64,000 nucleotides of DNA from Flexithrix dorotheae DSM 6795. Its GTDB lineage: Bacteria > Bacteroidota > Bacteroidia > Cytophagales > Flammeovirgaceae. The position numbers were made by a program, and so were the translations under genes. The notes under the pieces are model-generated. The model was not told where the DNA came from. It saw only the letters and a program-made list of their open reading frames with translations, and did no database searches. Positions 1 through 9,713 of this stretch are shown here, piece after piece. The stretch covers positions 374,807 through 438,806 of the forward strand of contig NZ_KB903465.1 of NCBI RefSeq assembly GCF_000379765.1, in the 5' to 3' direction. Position 1 is the stretch's first letter. Every line of letters begins with the position of its first letter.

Positions 1-501
1 TTTTCCCTTAGCCAAAAGTTCCAATACTTCGGTTTCTCTGGGGGTAAGTGGGGAGTTGGTATTTTTCTGGAAAGATTCTACCACCATTCGGGCGATATTG
101 CTACTCATGGGCGCTCCACCCGACCGCACTTCATTGATGGCATCCAGCAGGCGGGAATAATCTGAATTTTTGGTAATATAGCCTCCTGCGCCAGCACAAA
201 GCGCGTCAAACACCAATTCGCTGTTTTCATGCACGGTAATGACAATCACATCAATTTCGGGAATAAGTTTTTTGATTCTTCGGGTTCCCTCAATGCCATT
301 CATTCCCGGAAGTTCAATATCCATTAAAATAATCTTTGGCGGATCGGTCATAATGGCTTTTATGGCATCTTCACAATTGGTAAAAGTACCATTCACTTCA
401 TAGCCTTCCATGCTATTGATGAGCAGTGCAAAGCCATCTTTTACCACTTCGTTATCCTCAATAATGGTGACCTTGGTTACCTCTTCTGTTAAAATGTGCA
501 T
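1..501 (-). CDS. NarL/LuxR-type response regulator (C-terminus cut by window edge)
   Basis: Two-component response regulator. Reading the minus strand gives a receiver domain opening with VTIIEDNEVV (acidic pocket), the phospho-acceptor context ILMDIELPGMNG, a conserved Thr in VIVITVHE and Lys in GYITKN. A LuxR-type helix-turn-helix begins at LTPRETEVLELLAKGK, where the window ends, so about 40 residues are missing. A second in-frame ATG lies 15 bases upstream at 516, and either may be the start. The receiver would be phosphorylated by a partner histidine kinase that is not adjacent here. It lies upstream of nothing recognisable except the permease at 678-3086, which ends about 160 bp before it on the same strand. 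Family assignment is secure; the regulated genes are unknown. Confidence 0.9.
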   Translation of the reverse strand, partial: MHILTEEVTKVTIIEDNEVVKDGFALLINSMEGYEVNGTFTNCEDAIKAIMTDPPKIILMDIELPGMNGIEGTRRIKKLIPEIDVIVITVHENSELVFDALCAGAGGYITKNSDYSRLLDAINEVRSGGAPMSSNIARMVVESFQKNTNSPLTPRETEVLELLAKGK

Positions 502-677
502 TTTTTCTCGAAACATTGGTGATGTGCTTTGTAATATTAAACAGAATAACTCAGAAAATTATCCCGTAAAATACGGTGTTTTTTTATTCAATATAAACAT
601 AAAGTGTACTAAAGGCAAGGATATAGTTTAAAAGGTGTGTTTAACATTCTTTTTCCCACTCTAAAAAGCTCAATGCA

Positions 678-3086
678 TTATTGTAAGGCTTCCTGCGGCT
701 CTCTGAGAGCTGCTTTGATGGTATGGTAACTGACCGTAATCAGGGTGATTGTGAAAATAATTAATGCGGCATCAAGGTACACCCCAAGGCTCATGTTGAT
801 TCTAAATGGGAAGCTTTTTAACCAGTTTTCCATCACAAAATAAGAAATGGGCCATGAAATTAAAATAGCTACACCCACCAACATGAAAAACTCTTTCAAC
901 AATAATAAAACAATGGAAACATCTGTGGTTCCAATCGCTTTCCTGATCGCAATTTCCTTCCTGCGCATATCCACCACAAAAGATGAAAGACCAAACAACC
1001 CTAAGCAGGCAATAATAATCGCCACTATGGAAAAGTATCCGGTTACCAAACCCAGTTTCCTTTCTTTGAAATACATTTTATTTAATTTTTTGGAAAGGAA
1101 ATAATACTCAAATGTCCTGTTGGGCAAGAATTTATACCAGATCTTTTTGGCTGCCAACAATGCCTGATACTCGTGGTTTTTCTTTACCTTAATGGCAATG
1201 TATTTGGAATAAAAAAACTTCGATCTGGCACTGGGCATATCAATGACAAATGGGGTGATTTCGCTATGTAAAGATTGGAAATTAAAATCCTTAACTACTC
1301 CGATAATTCTCTCTTCCCCACCTCTTGATTTCAGCTTTTGGCCCAAAATACCTTTATTGGATTTATACCCCAGGTATTTTACCATTTTTTCATTTACAAT
1401 GATTCCTTTGTATTCATCGTTTTCCTCCCTTTTAAACGTTCTACCCGCCACCAGTGGAATATCAAAAGTTTCGGTAAAATCATAATCTACCATCAAAGAA
1501 GGCAGGTAAATATATTCGTTGAGCTTCTCTTTAGCCTTGGGCAGATAATCATGAATTCTATAGTTTGTACCCAACACTTCTTCCATGGCCGTAACCGAAA
1601 GGATCACCTCTGATTTTAATAATTCCTGCTTTAAACTATCGAAATTAAACCTCAGGTTGGTGTTGGCGATGGGGATGATTAGAATTTGATCTTTGTTAAA
1701 ACCCAAATCAGCATTTTTCAGGTAGGCGAACTGCCCGATACTCACAAAAGTGGTGATAAGCAGAAAACCGGTTATCACAAACTGAAGGATGACCAAAATA
1801 CCTCTGAATCGCCTGCTTCTGACTCCCAGCACAATAGAACCACTCAAAACCTCAGCTGGTCGGAATTTGGCCAAATAGTAAGCCGGGAATAAACTGGATA
1901 ACATTCCAATTACCAATCCAGATGAAATTACACTGGTCACTAAAAGTGACTTATCCAGGTGGGTAAAATCCAGATCGGTATCCGCCACTTTCGATAAAAA
2001 AGGAAGTAATAATTCTACCAGTACAAAGGCGATTAAAATGGCAATGATACAAATGAAGATAAACTCAATAAAAAATTGTTTGCCCAACTCCAGGCGATCG
2101 GCTCCTATAGCTTTTCTAATACCGATTTCCTTTGCCCTGAGGGAGGATTTTGCAGAGGAAAGGTTGGTGAAATTTATGGCTGCAATAATTAAAATTAAAA
2201 GCGCAATAGCCGCAAATAAATATACATATCGAATATCTCCATTAGGCGAAAGTTCAAAATCCAGATCGGAATACAAATGAATTTCCCGTATGGGTTGCAG
2301 AAAAATATTCACTTCTTCCCTAAAGGATTCCGGGAAAACCTTTAGTACCAGTTTATCCAGTAAATATTCTAAATCTTCTGGTGATCTTCCTTCCTGCAAA
2401 AGTACATAAGTCCAGCATGGATCCCATTTCCAGTTGGATTTGATGATTTCCTTATCAAGATCCATTTGGTACAAAGAGGAAAACGCCACTATAAAATCAA
2501 ATTCAAAATGGGACGCATAGGTTTTTGGGGCAAAAACTCCCGAAATAGTCAGTATGGTTTTGTCCTCATAAATTAATTTTTTTCCAATAGGATTTTCATC
2601 TTTAAAGTATTTGGCAGCAGCCCGGTCGCTTATCACCACCGAAAAAGGACGGTTGAGGGCAATTTTAGGATCTCCCAAGGCAAGGGGGAAATCGAAAATT
2701 TCAAAAAAAGATTCATCTGCAAAATACAGATACGGTTCATTATCTCTTGTAGCTTTATATTCTATGGAATGAGAGGGCACCTGGAAATTAAAAAGCCGTA
2801 CCGTATTTTCCACATATTCAGGATAAAATTCTTTCATGGTAGGCCCCATTGGGAAAGGAACACTGGCAGCCTTTTCCCCTACCCCGTTCTTTTCAATCAA
2901 TTTGGTAACCCGAAATATTCTCTTATTATTCTTGTGGATAGAATCGAAGCTGAGTTCGTGCCTGATCAGGATGAGTAACAGGGTAAAAAAAGAAATACCA
3001 ACAGATAACCCGATGATATTTATGAAGGAGTAAATCTTATATTTATAAAGATTTCGGATCGCTATGGTCAGGTAATTCAGCAGCAC
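678..3086 (-). CDS. MacB/FtsX-family ABC transporter permease
   Basis: Inner-membrane permease of 802 residues with the doubled layout common in Bacteroidota: an N-terminal membrane segment (about residues 18-40), a MacB-type periplasmic core, an FtsX block of three membrane segments (about 290-410), then a second membrane anchor, a second periplasmic domain and a final FtsX block (about 690-795). The motif AKEIGIRKAIGA occurs after the first block's first helix and RKEIAIRKAIGT in the second, which are the typical cytoplasmic coupling motifs. It starts 4 bases after the stop of the ATPase gene at 3091-3786, so the two almost certainly form one exporter. Members of this class move small molecules or peptides, or transmit mechanical force across the periplasm; the substrate is not visible here. 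Confidence 0.93.
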   Translation of the reverse strand: MLLNYLTIAIRNLYKYKIYSFINIIGLSVGISFFTLLLILIRHELSFDSIHKNNKRIFRVTKLIEKNGVGEKAASVPFPMGPTMKEFYPEYVENTVRLFNFQVPSHSIEYKATRDNEPYLYFADESFFEIFDFPLALGDPKIALNRPFSVVISDRAAAKYFKDENPIGKKLIYEDKTILTISGVFAPKTYASHFEFDFIVAFSSLYQMDLDKEIIKSNWKWDPCWTYVLLQEGRSPEDLEYLLDKLVLKVFPESFREEVNIFLQPIREIHLYSDLDFELSPNGDIRYVYLFAAIALLILIIAAINFTNLSSAKSSLRAKEIGIRKAIGADRLELGKQFFIEFIFICIIAILIAFVLVELLLPFLSKVADTDLDFTHLDKSLLVTSVISSGLVIGMLSSLFPAYYLAKFRPAEVLSGSIVLGVRSRRFRGILVILQFVITGFLLITTFVSIGQFAYLKNADLGFNKDQILIIPIANTNLRFNFDSLKQELLKSEVILSVTAMEEVLGTNYRIHDYLPKAKEKLNEYIYLPSLMVDYDFTETFDIPLVAGRTFKREENDEYKGIIVNEKMVKYLGYKSNKGILGQKLKSRGGEERIIGVVKDFNFQSLHSEITPFVIDMPSARSKFFYSKYIAIKVKKNHEYQALLAAKKIWYKFLPNRTFEYYFLSKKLNKMYFKERKLGLVTGYFSIVAIIIACLGLFGLSSFVVDMRRKEIAIRKAIGTTDVSIVLLLLKEFFMLVGVAILISWPISYFVMENWLKSFPFRINMSLGVYLDAALIIFTITLITVSYHTIKAALREPQEALQ

Positions 3087-3090
3087 AATA

Positions 3091-3786
3091 TCAGGGATTA
3101 GAAATCTTGGTAAGGTTTTCGGTTACCAGCTGCCCATCGAACAGATGAATGACTCGCTGACTGTACTCTGCCGCTGCCGATGAATGGGTAACCATAATAA
3201 CTGTTGTACCCATTTCGCTTAGCTGTACTAATAATTCCATTACTTCCTGGCCTCTTGCGGAATCAAGGTTTCCGGTTGGTTCATCGGCAAGAATTAGTCT
3301 TGGTTTTCCCACAACGGCTCTTGCCACTGCCACCCTTTGTTGCTGGCCTCCAGAAAGTTGCTGGGGGAAATATTTTCTTTTGTGGGCCACCTGAAGACGC
3401 TCCATAATCTCATCTACCCTTTTTTTCCTTTCTGCAGATGGAATTTTCAGGTACATCAGCGGGAGCTGAATATTTTCATAAACTGTAAGTTCATCGATGA
3501 GGTTAAAGCTTTGGAAAACAAAACCAATATTGTTTCTTCTGAGGTAAGCCCTTTTTTTACTTGAAGCTTTGGCCACTTCTTCATTTTTAAAATACAATTG
3601 TCCACTGGTGGGAACATCGAGTAGTCCAATAATATTGAGCAAGGAGGTTTTTCCACAGCCTGATGGCCCCATAATACTAATAAACTCCCCTTCCTTTATA
3701 TTAAGGTTAATATTGCTTAGTGCAACTGTGTCAATTCCAAAATTTGAATATACCTTATCTACATTTTTTAGTTGAATAAGCATCAC
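3091..3786 (-). CDS. ABC transporter ATP-binding protein, MacB/LolD type
   Basis: Cytoplasmic ATPase of 231 residues, the usual length for the LolD/MacB group. Walker A is GPSGCGKTS (residues 40-48), the signature LSGGQQQR lies at 145-152, Walker B LILADE at 165-170 followed by PTGNLD, and the switch His is in VMVTHS. All catalytic motifs are intact. It is translated just ahead of the permease at 678-3086 (4-base gap), which it should energise. A second ATG follows the first directly (MMLIQL), so the true start could be 3 bases later. Confidence 0.95.
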   Translation of the reverse strand: MMLIQLKNVDKVYSNFGIDTVALSNINLNIKEGEFISIMGPSGCGKTSLLNIIGLLDVPTSGQLYFKNEEVAKASSKKRAYLRRNNIGFVFQSFNLIDELTVYENIQLPLMYLKIPSAERKKRVDEIMERLQVAHKRKYFPQQLSGGQQQRVAVARAVVGKPRLILADEPTGNLDSARGQEVMELLVQLSEMGTTVIMVTHSSAAAEYSQRVIHLFDGQLVTENLTKISNP

Positions 3787-4207
3787 CTGTTTCTTTTCCT
3801 CTTAGTTGAATTGCATTCTTAAAAGAAGCCACCCTAATACCAACCTTAATCACTAAAACGGGATATTTTGATTTATCCCTTCAGCAATATTACTATCTTA
3901 TTTTTTATCTACAATTTGGTTTTCTCATAAAGCTATTAATTTGACGTTTTTAGTTTTTTCAGAAACATTTTAAGCTCCATTGTGCCTCAATGTTCTTTTT
4001 TGCAAAAAATGATAGTTGGCCTTAGTTGTAGAATTTCTTTCAAAGAATTCAATATATTGATAACTTTTTCCTCAATTTAGATGCCATGGAATACAATGAT
4101 TTAACGCTCAATAGTTTATTCTCAATTTCGGATGGCATCAAGTTGTACAAATCTGTCCACTTTTTTAGGAAATTGTCCAATACCGTACAATAGTTTAAAC
4201 TTTAAAG
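3787..4207. other. Intergenic stretch, 421 bp, no gene seen
   Basis: AT-rich gap between two minus-strand ABC transporter genes. It should carry the promoter of the ATPase-permease pair at its left end and the 3' end signals of the LolC/E-like gene at its right end. Close to 4150-4200 there are two TGTCCA words 19 bases apart and two GTACAA words, which could be a regulator site, but I cannot assign them. I see no open frame that looks coding and no strong terminator. Confidence 0.5.
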
Positions 4208-5431
4208 TTAGTCGAATTTAATTGATTTTATAGGATCAATCCTTGAAATTATGATGGTGGGTATCATTAATATGGTCAGGATCATTAATGTCATCAAAAT
4301 ATTCAGGGCTATTACAATTCCCCAGTTAAATTCGATCGGGACTGCATTCATATAATAGTTGGCCGGATCGAGGGGAATCAGCTGAAATTTTTGCTGAAGA
4401 AGGCCAAAACCTATCCCAATAATATTCCCGATTATCAGTCCTTTCACTATCATTCTACCTCCATTGTACATAAAAATTTTCCTGATATTTTTATCTGTAG
4501 TACCCAGGGCCTTAAGTGTTCCGATCATGTTGGTTCTCTCTGTGATCATGATCAGGGTGATAGAGACAATATTGAAGCAGGCTACAAATAAAATCACTAT
4601 TAACACCACAAATACGTTTCTGTTGAGCATGATAAACCAATCGAAAAATTGCACGTATTTATTGGTGACCAATTCTATTTGGAGTCCTACATCCATTTCC
4701 TCCCACACCTTGTCGGAAACCTCCTCCAGTTTATCAAATTCATCAATGAACAATTCAAATCCTCCCACCTGAGTACTGTCCCAATTGTTTAGCCGCTGAA
4801 TCAGACGATTATCACCTAAAATCATTATCTGATCAAAATCTTCAATTCCCGTTTCATAAATCCCTCTAATATTCAACTTTCGAATCCGGGGAGGATCCTG
4901 CACAAAATAGACGATTAATTCATCTCCCAAATGCAACTCAAGGCGATTAGCAGTGATACTACTCACAATAATATCCTTGGAATAATTCGGGTCACTAAAG
5001 TCTATAAATTCTCCTTCAATAATATTTTTCTGAAATAATTCCAGATCGAAATCTTTTCCAACCCCTTTCATAACTGCCCCTGAAGATTCCTCATCAGTTT
5101 TTAAAATACAGGCTTTCTGGCTATATACCTGGATATGTTTTATGCCTTCAATTTCCAGGGCATTTTGATAGAGATACAAATTGGTACTTACCGGAACTTC
5201 CTCATAGGAGTTATTTTCAACCCACTTGTTGGCTTTTATATGACCTGCAAAACTGAAAATTTTCTCCTGAATCGTATTCTTAAAACCATCAAAAATGGCG
5301 AAGGAAAGAATCATGACAGCAATACCAATGGCTATACTACCTATGGCAATTCGGGCTATCAGAGAAGAAAAACTGTTTTGCGTTCCGCTTCTTATCCTTT
5401 TTGAAATAAAATATGGAAAATTGAACTTCAA
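4208..5431 (-). CDS. LolC/LolE-like lipoprotein-release ABC permease
   Basis: Inner-membrane permease of 407 residues with the single-unit layout of LolC/LolE: one membrane segment near residues 25-48, a periplasmic domain of about 220 residues, and three C-terminal membrane segments (about 270-400). The start MKFNFPYFISKRI and the following IARIAIGSIAIGIAVMI stretch are typical of Bacteroidota LolC/E proteins, and TNMIGTLKALGT is the coupling motif. In Gram-negative bacteria this family extracts lipoproteins from the inner membrane with LolD. The ATPase next door (3091-3786) belongs to the same ATPase group but is separated by 421 bp, so it need not be the partner. Assignment to the family is firm, the exact role is inferred. 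Confidence 0.88.
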   Translation of the reverse strand: MKFNFPYFISKRIRSGTQNSFSSLIARIAIGSIAIGIAVMILSFAIFDGFKNTIQEKIFSFAGHIKANKWVENNSYEEVPVSTNLYLYQNALEIEGIKHIQVYSQKACILKTDEESSGAVMKGVGKDFDLELFQKNIIEGEFIDFSDPNYSKDIIVSSITANRLELHLGDELIVYFVQDPPRIRKLNIRGIYETGIEDFDQIMILGDNRLIQRLNNWDSTQVGGFELFIDEFDKLEEVSDKVWEEMDVGLQIELVTNKYVQFFDWFIMLNRNVFVVLIVILFVACFNIVSITLIMITERTNMIGTLKALGTTDKNIRKIFMYNGGRMIVKGLIIGNIIGIGFGLLQQKFQLIPLDPANYYMNAVPIEFNWGIVIALNILMTLMILTILMIPTIIISRIDPIKSIKFD

Positions 5432-5547
5432 ATGACCTGGTGTTGGAAAATGCTAAATATACCAAACTATTTCATGAAGTGGTTTAAACTAATTTCTTTT
5501 TGTTGAAAATGCTCATTTGCATTTCTAAACAAAAAGCTTAAATCACT

Positions 5548-6165
5548 TCAATCAAAATAAGTGGGTTTATCCGGGTTATACAAATATTCAAACATTAGTT
5601 TTATCAGAGGCTCTGTCACCCTCTCTATGGAAAGTTTAGGAAGATCATCCAAAGGGAAAAAACCGACATCCAGGGTTTCCATTCCGGTTTTTAACTCTCC
5701 GCCAGTTTCTTCACAATGAAAGAATAGTTTATAGGCATGGTAGGGATCCGGGGGATGAGGGTGTTTATGTTTGTCGGTTACAGCCAGCAATTTTACAGGT
5801 TTTACCAGAATTCCCGCTTCTTCCTGTACTTCTTTAGCCACAATTTCTTTCGGGGAATAATTTATATCTGCCCATCCTCCGGGTAACGACCAGTTCCCAT
5901 CCTGTTCCTCACGAATCATCAGGATTTTGTTATCTCTGAAAACTACTCCGCGTATATCTACCTTAGGGGTCTGATAGCCAGTTTCGAAGGCAAATAAATC
6001 TTTTACCTTTTCAAATTTGGTATCGCTGAATTCAGCCATCATTTTTATGCTGATGTCTCTCAATTCTTCATACCTTTCAATGTCGTACATGCCTTCAGAA
6101 TAGGTCAAACCATTTTGGGCAATGGCCTGTATTCTTTTAGCTGTTTCTATCCACTTTAAACTCAT
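5548..6165 (-). CDS. Nudix hydrolase with N-terminal helical domain
   Basis: Hydrolase of 205 residues that should cleave nucleoside diphosphates linked to another group, probably ADP-ribose or a nucleotide sugar. Residues 1-60 form the short helical domain seen in the Nudix_N_2 group; the Nudix fold follows. The Nudix box runs from about residue 96 to 119 (GGWADINYSPKEIV, then AKEVQEEAGI). The first Glu of the generic box is Tyr and the Arg is Lys, which is common in this subgroup; the metal-binding EEAG core is kept. It stands alone, with 116 bp to the LolC/E-like gene downstream. The substrate cannot be read from the sequence. Confidence 0.9.
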   Translation of the reverse strand: MSLKWIETAKRIQAIAQNGLTYSEGMYDIERYEELRDISIKMMAEFSDTKFEKVKDLFAFETGYQTPKVDIRGVVFRDNKILMIREEQDGNWSLPGGWADINYSPKEIVAKEVQEEAGILVKPVKLLAVTDKHKHPHPPDPYHAYKLFFHCEETGGELKTGMETLDVGFFPLDDLPKLSIERVTEPLIKLMFEYLYNPDKPTYFD

Positions 6166-6350
6166 AAGATCACATTCAAAAAAATATGCCTGAAGTTAAA
6201 AACTGGATTTTACTTTTTAGGCCAAAGTGCCATTTTTTTTGTGTAGTAAGTACCGGTAAGGTTTTTTATGTAGGAATTTCCAACTCAATTTCAAACTATT
6301 GTAGCACATTAAAAATAGCCAATCCTAACAGATTGCTTTTGTCTTGCTTC

Positions 6351-9008
6351 TTACTTCTTCAGATTAGGAATACTCAAGGTAAATTTAGTACACTTTCCTA
6401 AACTCGATTCAACCTGAATAGAGCCTTTTAATTTTTCTACTGCTTCTTTGACTATATATAAACCCAATCCCGAACCAGGTTTGTTTTCCGAAGCCCTGTA
6501 AAACATGTTAAATACTTTTTCCAAATGATCTTCTCCTATTCCCTGGCCATTATCTTCTACAATAATTTCGGCCTTTTCCTTCTGGCAATTAACGGTTATT
6601 TTCACGTAGGGATTTTCCTCAAACTTATTGAAAAACCGGAAAGCATTGGAAACCAGATTATTGAGAATCACACTGATACGGTTAAGATCAGAATACAATT
6701 CAGCGTTCAAATTAAATTGGCTAATGGCCTTAATTCCTTTATACTCATCAATATAAGCGTAAGGAGAAAAGGTATCTTCCACAAGTTCCTGAATATTTAT
6801 TTTTTCGGATTTTACCTCAAGTCGGGTGTTACGGGAATAATCCAGAATATCTTTGATAAAATTATCCATTTTGTGCAGCCCTTTTTCCTGCAAAGCCAAA
6901 AATTCCCTGATTTGCTCAATATCATCTTCTGCTTTAGTTATTTCAATAAGACCCAATGCCGAAGTAATTGGTGCCCGAAGGTCATGGGAAACACTATAAA
7001 CAAAATTATCCAGCTCTTTATTGGTTTTGGTAAGTTCCAGATTGTGGTTATTTATTTCTTCCTGAGCCTTTTTAATCTCGGTAATATCCCTGCAAATACC
7101 AATCAGACCAAGAGTCTCCCCATCCGGACCGAAATATGGCGTTTTTAAAACATCCAATAATACTTTTCTACCATCGGGATAGGTGATAAACTGCTCCATT
7201 CTTTGAGGAATTCTTTTCTTCAGAATTTCCTCATCATTTTTATGAAATTGATCGGCCTCTGTATGGTCAAAAAACTCCAGGTCAGTTTTATCTATAATTT
7301 CACTTTCCTTTTTACCAAGGTATTTTTCATAGGCAATATTGCAGCCCAGGTATTGGCTTTCCTGATTTTTGTAAAAAATCAGATCTGGAACAGAATCAAT
7401 TAAGGAGCGTAACAAGGCCCTTTTCCGATTGAGATCTTCTGCTATTTTTTTATAGTTTTCTTCACTTTTCTTTAATAAATCTCCTGCTACTTTTTGGTGT
7501 GTGATACTGGAGAATATCAAAATTCCACCAATGATTTTATTTTCCAGATCCCGGATAGGCGATGAATTTACAATCAGCCATTCCCTTTTTCCATTTTTGG
7601 TTTCAATGATCAATTCCTGATTTTTTACAACTTCTCCATTGTTAATTGTCTTTGAAAAAGGCAGCTCATCTTCATTTATTTTGGATCCATCCGGATTCAG
7701 ACATTTCCACTTTTCGCCATATTTTTCAATTTTCAGGGATTTAAAGGTTTCTGGCGATTCATCAAAAAAATTAAGTGCCGCTTTGTTAATTTTATGAATT
7801 TCTCCATCATGAACATCGGCAATAATTAAACCTACAGGAGAATATTCAAAAGCGGTATCCAACACCATCTGAAGCATTTTTTTCTGTCTGGCAGACTCTC
7901 TTAATTCTGTTACATCATGAGAAATCACCAGAATAGAATCTCCCTGATTTTCACTATTAATTATAGGAACAGAGGTGGTCTGGTACCAATATGGGTTATG
8001 TACGGAAAGTTGAAAATATTCTTCCCTTGTATCAATGGTCCCTTTATCCAGCACCTCATTTATTTTTCTGATGTAAAAATCAGCTTTTTTTTCAGGGAAC
8101 AAATCCCTCAGATTCTTCCCAATAAAATCTTCTGGCTTCCCACCCATACGGATTCCGGCCTGCCTGTTAAAAAAAAGAATGTTTCCTGCTCTATCATACT
8201 GGGAAATAGGCAAATCGATATTTTCCACTAAAAACTTATAATTTTCCTCACGCTGAGATAATGTTTCTTTAGCCAGAATTCTTTCCGTAACATCCTCATG
8301 GATTCCCACCAACCGAACCGCTTTATCAGTATCCGGATTCCGAATAATGATGGCTTTGGAAAGGATATGGCGGTATTCCCCATTCTTATGCCTCATCCTA
8401 AATTTCACTTCATACTTATCCCTTTTCTTTTCTATAAATTCATTTACCCTTTCATATGTAAGGGCCTTGTCTTCAGGATGTACCAGTTGGTTGAAACCAT
8501 CTATATGATGTACCACTTCATCCTCTTCAAAACCCAAAATCGATTTCCATCTTTTGGAATAATAAACCTCATCAGTTTCCAGGTTCCAATCCCAAATACC
8601 ATCATTGGAAGATTCAAAGGCAAGCCTTAATCTTTCTTCATTTTCCTTTAGCTGTAGATCTACATTTGGCTTATTTTGCCCTTTATCAATTAAAGTTAAC
8701 CGGCCATTAATTACTTTGTTATCTTGATGGATTATGGGCATAAGGGCAAGTATCACCGAAAATTGCTTTGAGAAAACCAGATCGATTTGAAGTTCTAAAG
8801 GTTTAAGATCCTTTACAAATTCAAGAAACTGGTCCTTAAAAAAGGCTCTTTGATGGGCTGAAATAAAAGGAAAAATGGTTTGATCAAGACAGGATTCCGG
8901 AATAAAAGTATTTTGATGCTCAATAAAAGTGAACCTTCCCTCAGTATTTAATTGGAAAAAGGTTTGTTTAAAACTATTGATAATATCGGTTAACGCAGCC
9001 TTACTCAA
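6351..9008 (-). CDS. Multi-PAS sensor histidine kinase
   Basis: Cytoplasmic-looking sensor kinase of 885 residues with no clear membrane segment. After an N-terminal region of about 115 residues there are four PAS/PAC units, roughly 120-245 (ending VGIHEDVTER), 250-370 (ending VISHDVTEL), 375-500 and 530-655 (ending IGICRDITEI). A coiled linker leads to the HisKA phospho-acceptor motif VYSVSHDLRAP (His near residue 674). The ATP domain shows the N box NNLVSNAFRF and G boxes DNGQGIG and GSGLGLYIV. The same HisKA subtype is used by the kinases at 43654-45540 and 63091-64000. No response regulator is adjacent; the first one to the left is the cut gene at the window edge. Signal and partner are unknown. 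Confidence 0.95.
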   Translation of the reverse strand: MSKAALTDIINSFKQTFFQLNTEGRFTFIEHQNTFIPESCLDQTIFPFISAHQRAFFKDQFLEFVKDLKPLELQIDLVFSKQFSVILALMPIIHQDNKVINGRLTLIDKGQNKPNVDLQLKENEERLRLAFESSNDGIWDWNLETDEVYYSKRWKSILGFEEDEVVHHIDGFNQLVHPEDKALTYERVNEFIEKKRDKYEVKFRMRHKNGEYRHILSKAIIIRNPDTDKAVRLVGIHEDVTERILAKETLSQREENYKFLVENIDLPISQYDRAGNILFFNRQAGIRMGGKPEDFIGKNLRDLFPEKKADFYIRKINEVLDKGTIDTREEYFQLSVHNPYWYQTTSVPIINSENQGDSILVISHDVTELRESARQKKMLQMVLDTAFEYSPVGLIIADVHDGEIHKINKAALNFFDESPETFKSLKIEKYGEKWKCLNPDGSKINEDELPFSKTINNGEVVKNQELIIETKNGKREWLIVNSSPIRDLENKIIGGILIFSSITHQKVAGDLLKKSEENYKKIAEDLNRKRALLRSLIDSVPDLIFYKNQESQYLGCNIAYEKYLGKKESEIIDKTDLEFFDHTEADQFHKNDEEILKKRIPQRMEQFITYPDGRKVLLDVLKTPYFGPDGETLGLIGICRDITEIKKAQEEINNHNLELTKTNKELDNFVYSVSHDLRAPITSALGLIEITKAEDDIEQIREFLALQEKGLHKMDNFIKDILDYSRNTRLEVKSEKINIQELVEDTFSPYAYIDEYKGIKAISQFNLNAELYSDLNRISVILNNLVSNAFRFFNKFEENPYVKITVNCQKEKAEIIVEDNGQGIGEDHLEKVFNMFYRASENKPGSGLGLYIVKEAVEKLKGSIQVESSLGKCTKFTLSIPNLKK

Positions 9009-9284
9009 CTCAACAATAAATTTGATTTATATGAATTATACCGGAATAGCAGAAAAAACTACCAACTATTAATTTTTGAGAAAAAAAATCAAGTGGTTTG
9101 CAGATGTAGTTTAAAAAAGTATTGATGAATAAACATGAAATAGCCAAAATTTATATTAAGTTAAATATAATGAATAATAATAAAAAATTTGGCAAAAAAC
9201 TTTATTTGGAATCAACCAATATTGGTTTTTTACGACATTCGATGATAAGTATTTAGAGAATAGCTAAAATTATCTGAAAGCCTT

Positions 9285-9713
9285 CTATTTCTTGTGATGA
9301 ATAAGGTGCCACCTGACTTTCCGGGAATTTATGCATTCTTTCACTTGTTTTTCCCTTGCGGGAAGCTGAAAGTTTTTTCCGGTTTTTACTTCTACGAATA
9401 CCACCTGTCTCAATTCTCCTTCACTTAGTCCGTCAAAAACCACCAGGTCAATTGGAGATCCCAAAAAGCGAACATCTTTGGGATTAAAGGGAAAATCGGT
9501 AAAATAGGGTAACAATTGCTCAATGGATTTGCCCATGGTTACAGCCTGGCTACTTTTTATGGCTTCTTCCCTGATAATGGGAACTTCTTCCTCTACCCAT
9601 TCTTTAAATAACTTGTCGGCTTCTAATTCTACCCGATCAGCAATATCTCCTCTTTTCCTTAAAAGCAGAATAAAAATAATTAAAGTAAGTATACCGATGA
9701 TTACCCATTCCAT
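9285..9713 (-). CDS. Membrane-anchored Holliday-junction-resolvase-like nuclease domain protein
   Basis: Protein of 142 residues. Residues 1-18 (WVIIGILTLIIFILLL) form one membrane segment, followed by an acidic helical linker and then a small domain with a PD-(D/E)xK-like pattern: GSPIDLVVFDGL with a conserved Asp, then VVFVEVKTGK with the E-x-K pair, then a C-terminal basic tail ending VRWHLIHHKK. This matches the family described as endonuclease related to archaeal Holliday junction resolvase. The anchoring places the domain at the cytoplasmic face of the membrane, odd for a DNA repair enzyme, so its real target is uncertain. It is monocistronic, with 276 bp to the kinase gene downstream and 343 bp to the isomerase gene upstream. 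Confidence 0.75.
   Translation of the reverse strand: MEWVIIGILTLIIFILLLRKRGDIADRVELEADKLFKEWVEEEVPIIREEAIKSSQAVTMGKSIEQLLPYFTDFPFNPKDVRFLGSPIDLVVFDGLSEGELRQVVFVEVKTGKNFQLPAREKQVKECINSRKVRWHLIHHKK

Noticed and set aside
4130-4200. Repeated TGTCCA and GTACAA words upstream of the ABC transporter genes
   Set aside because: Spacing and symmetry are weak and the words are short enough to arise by chance in AT-rich DNA.
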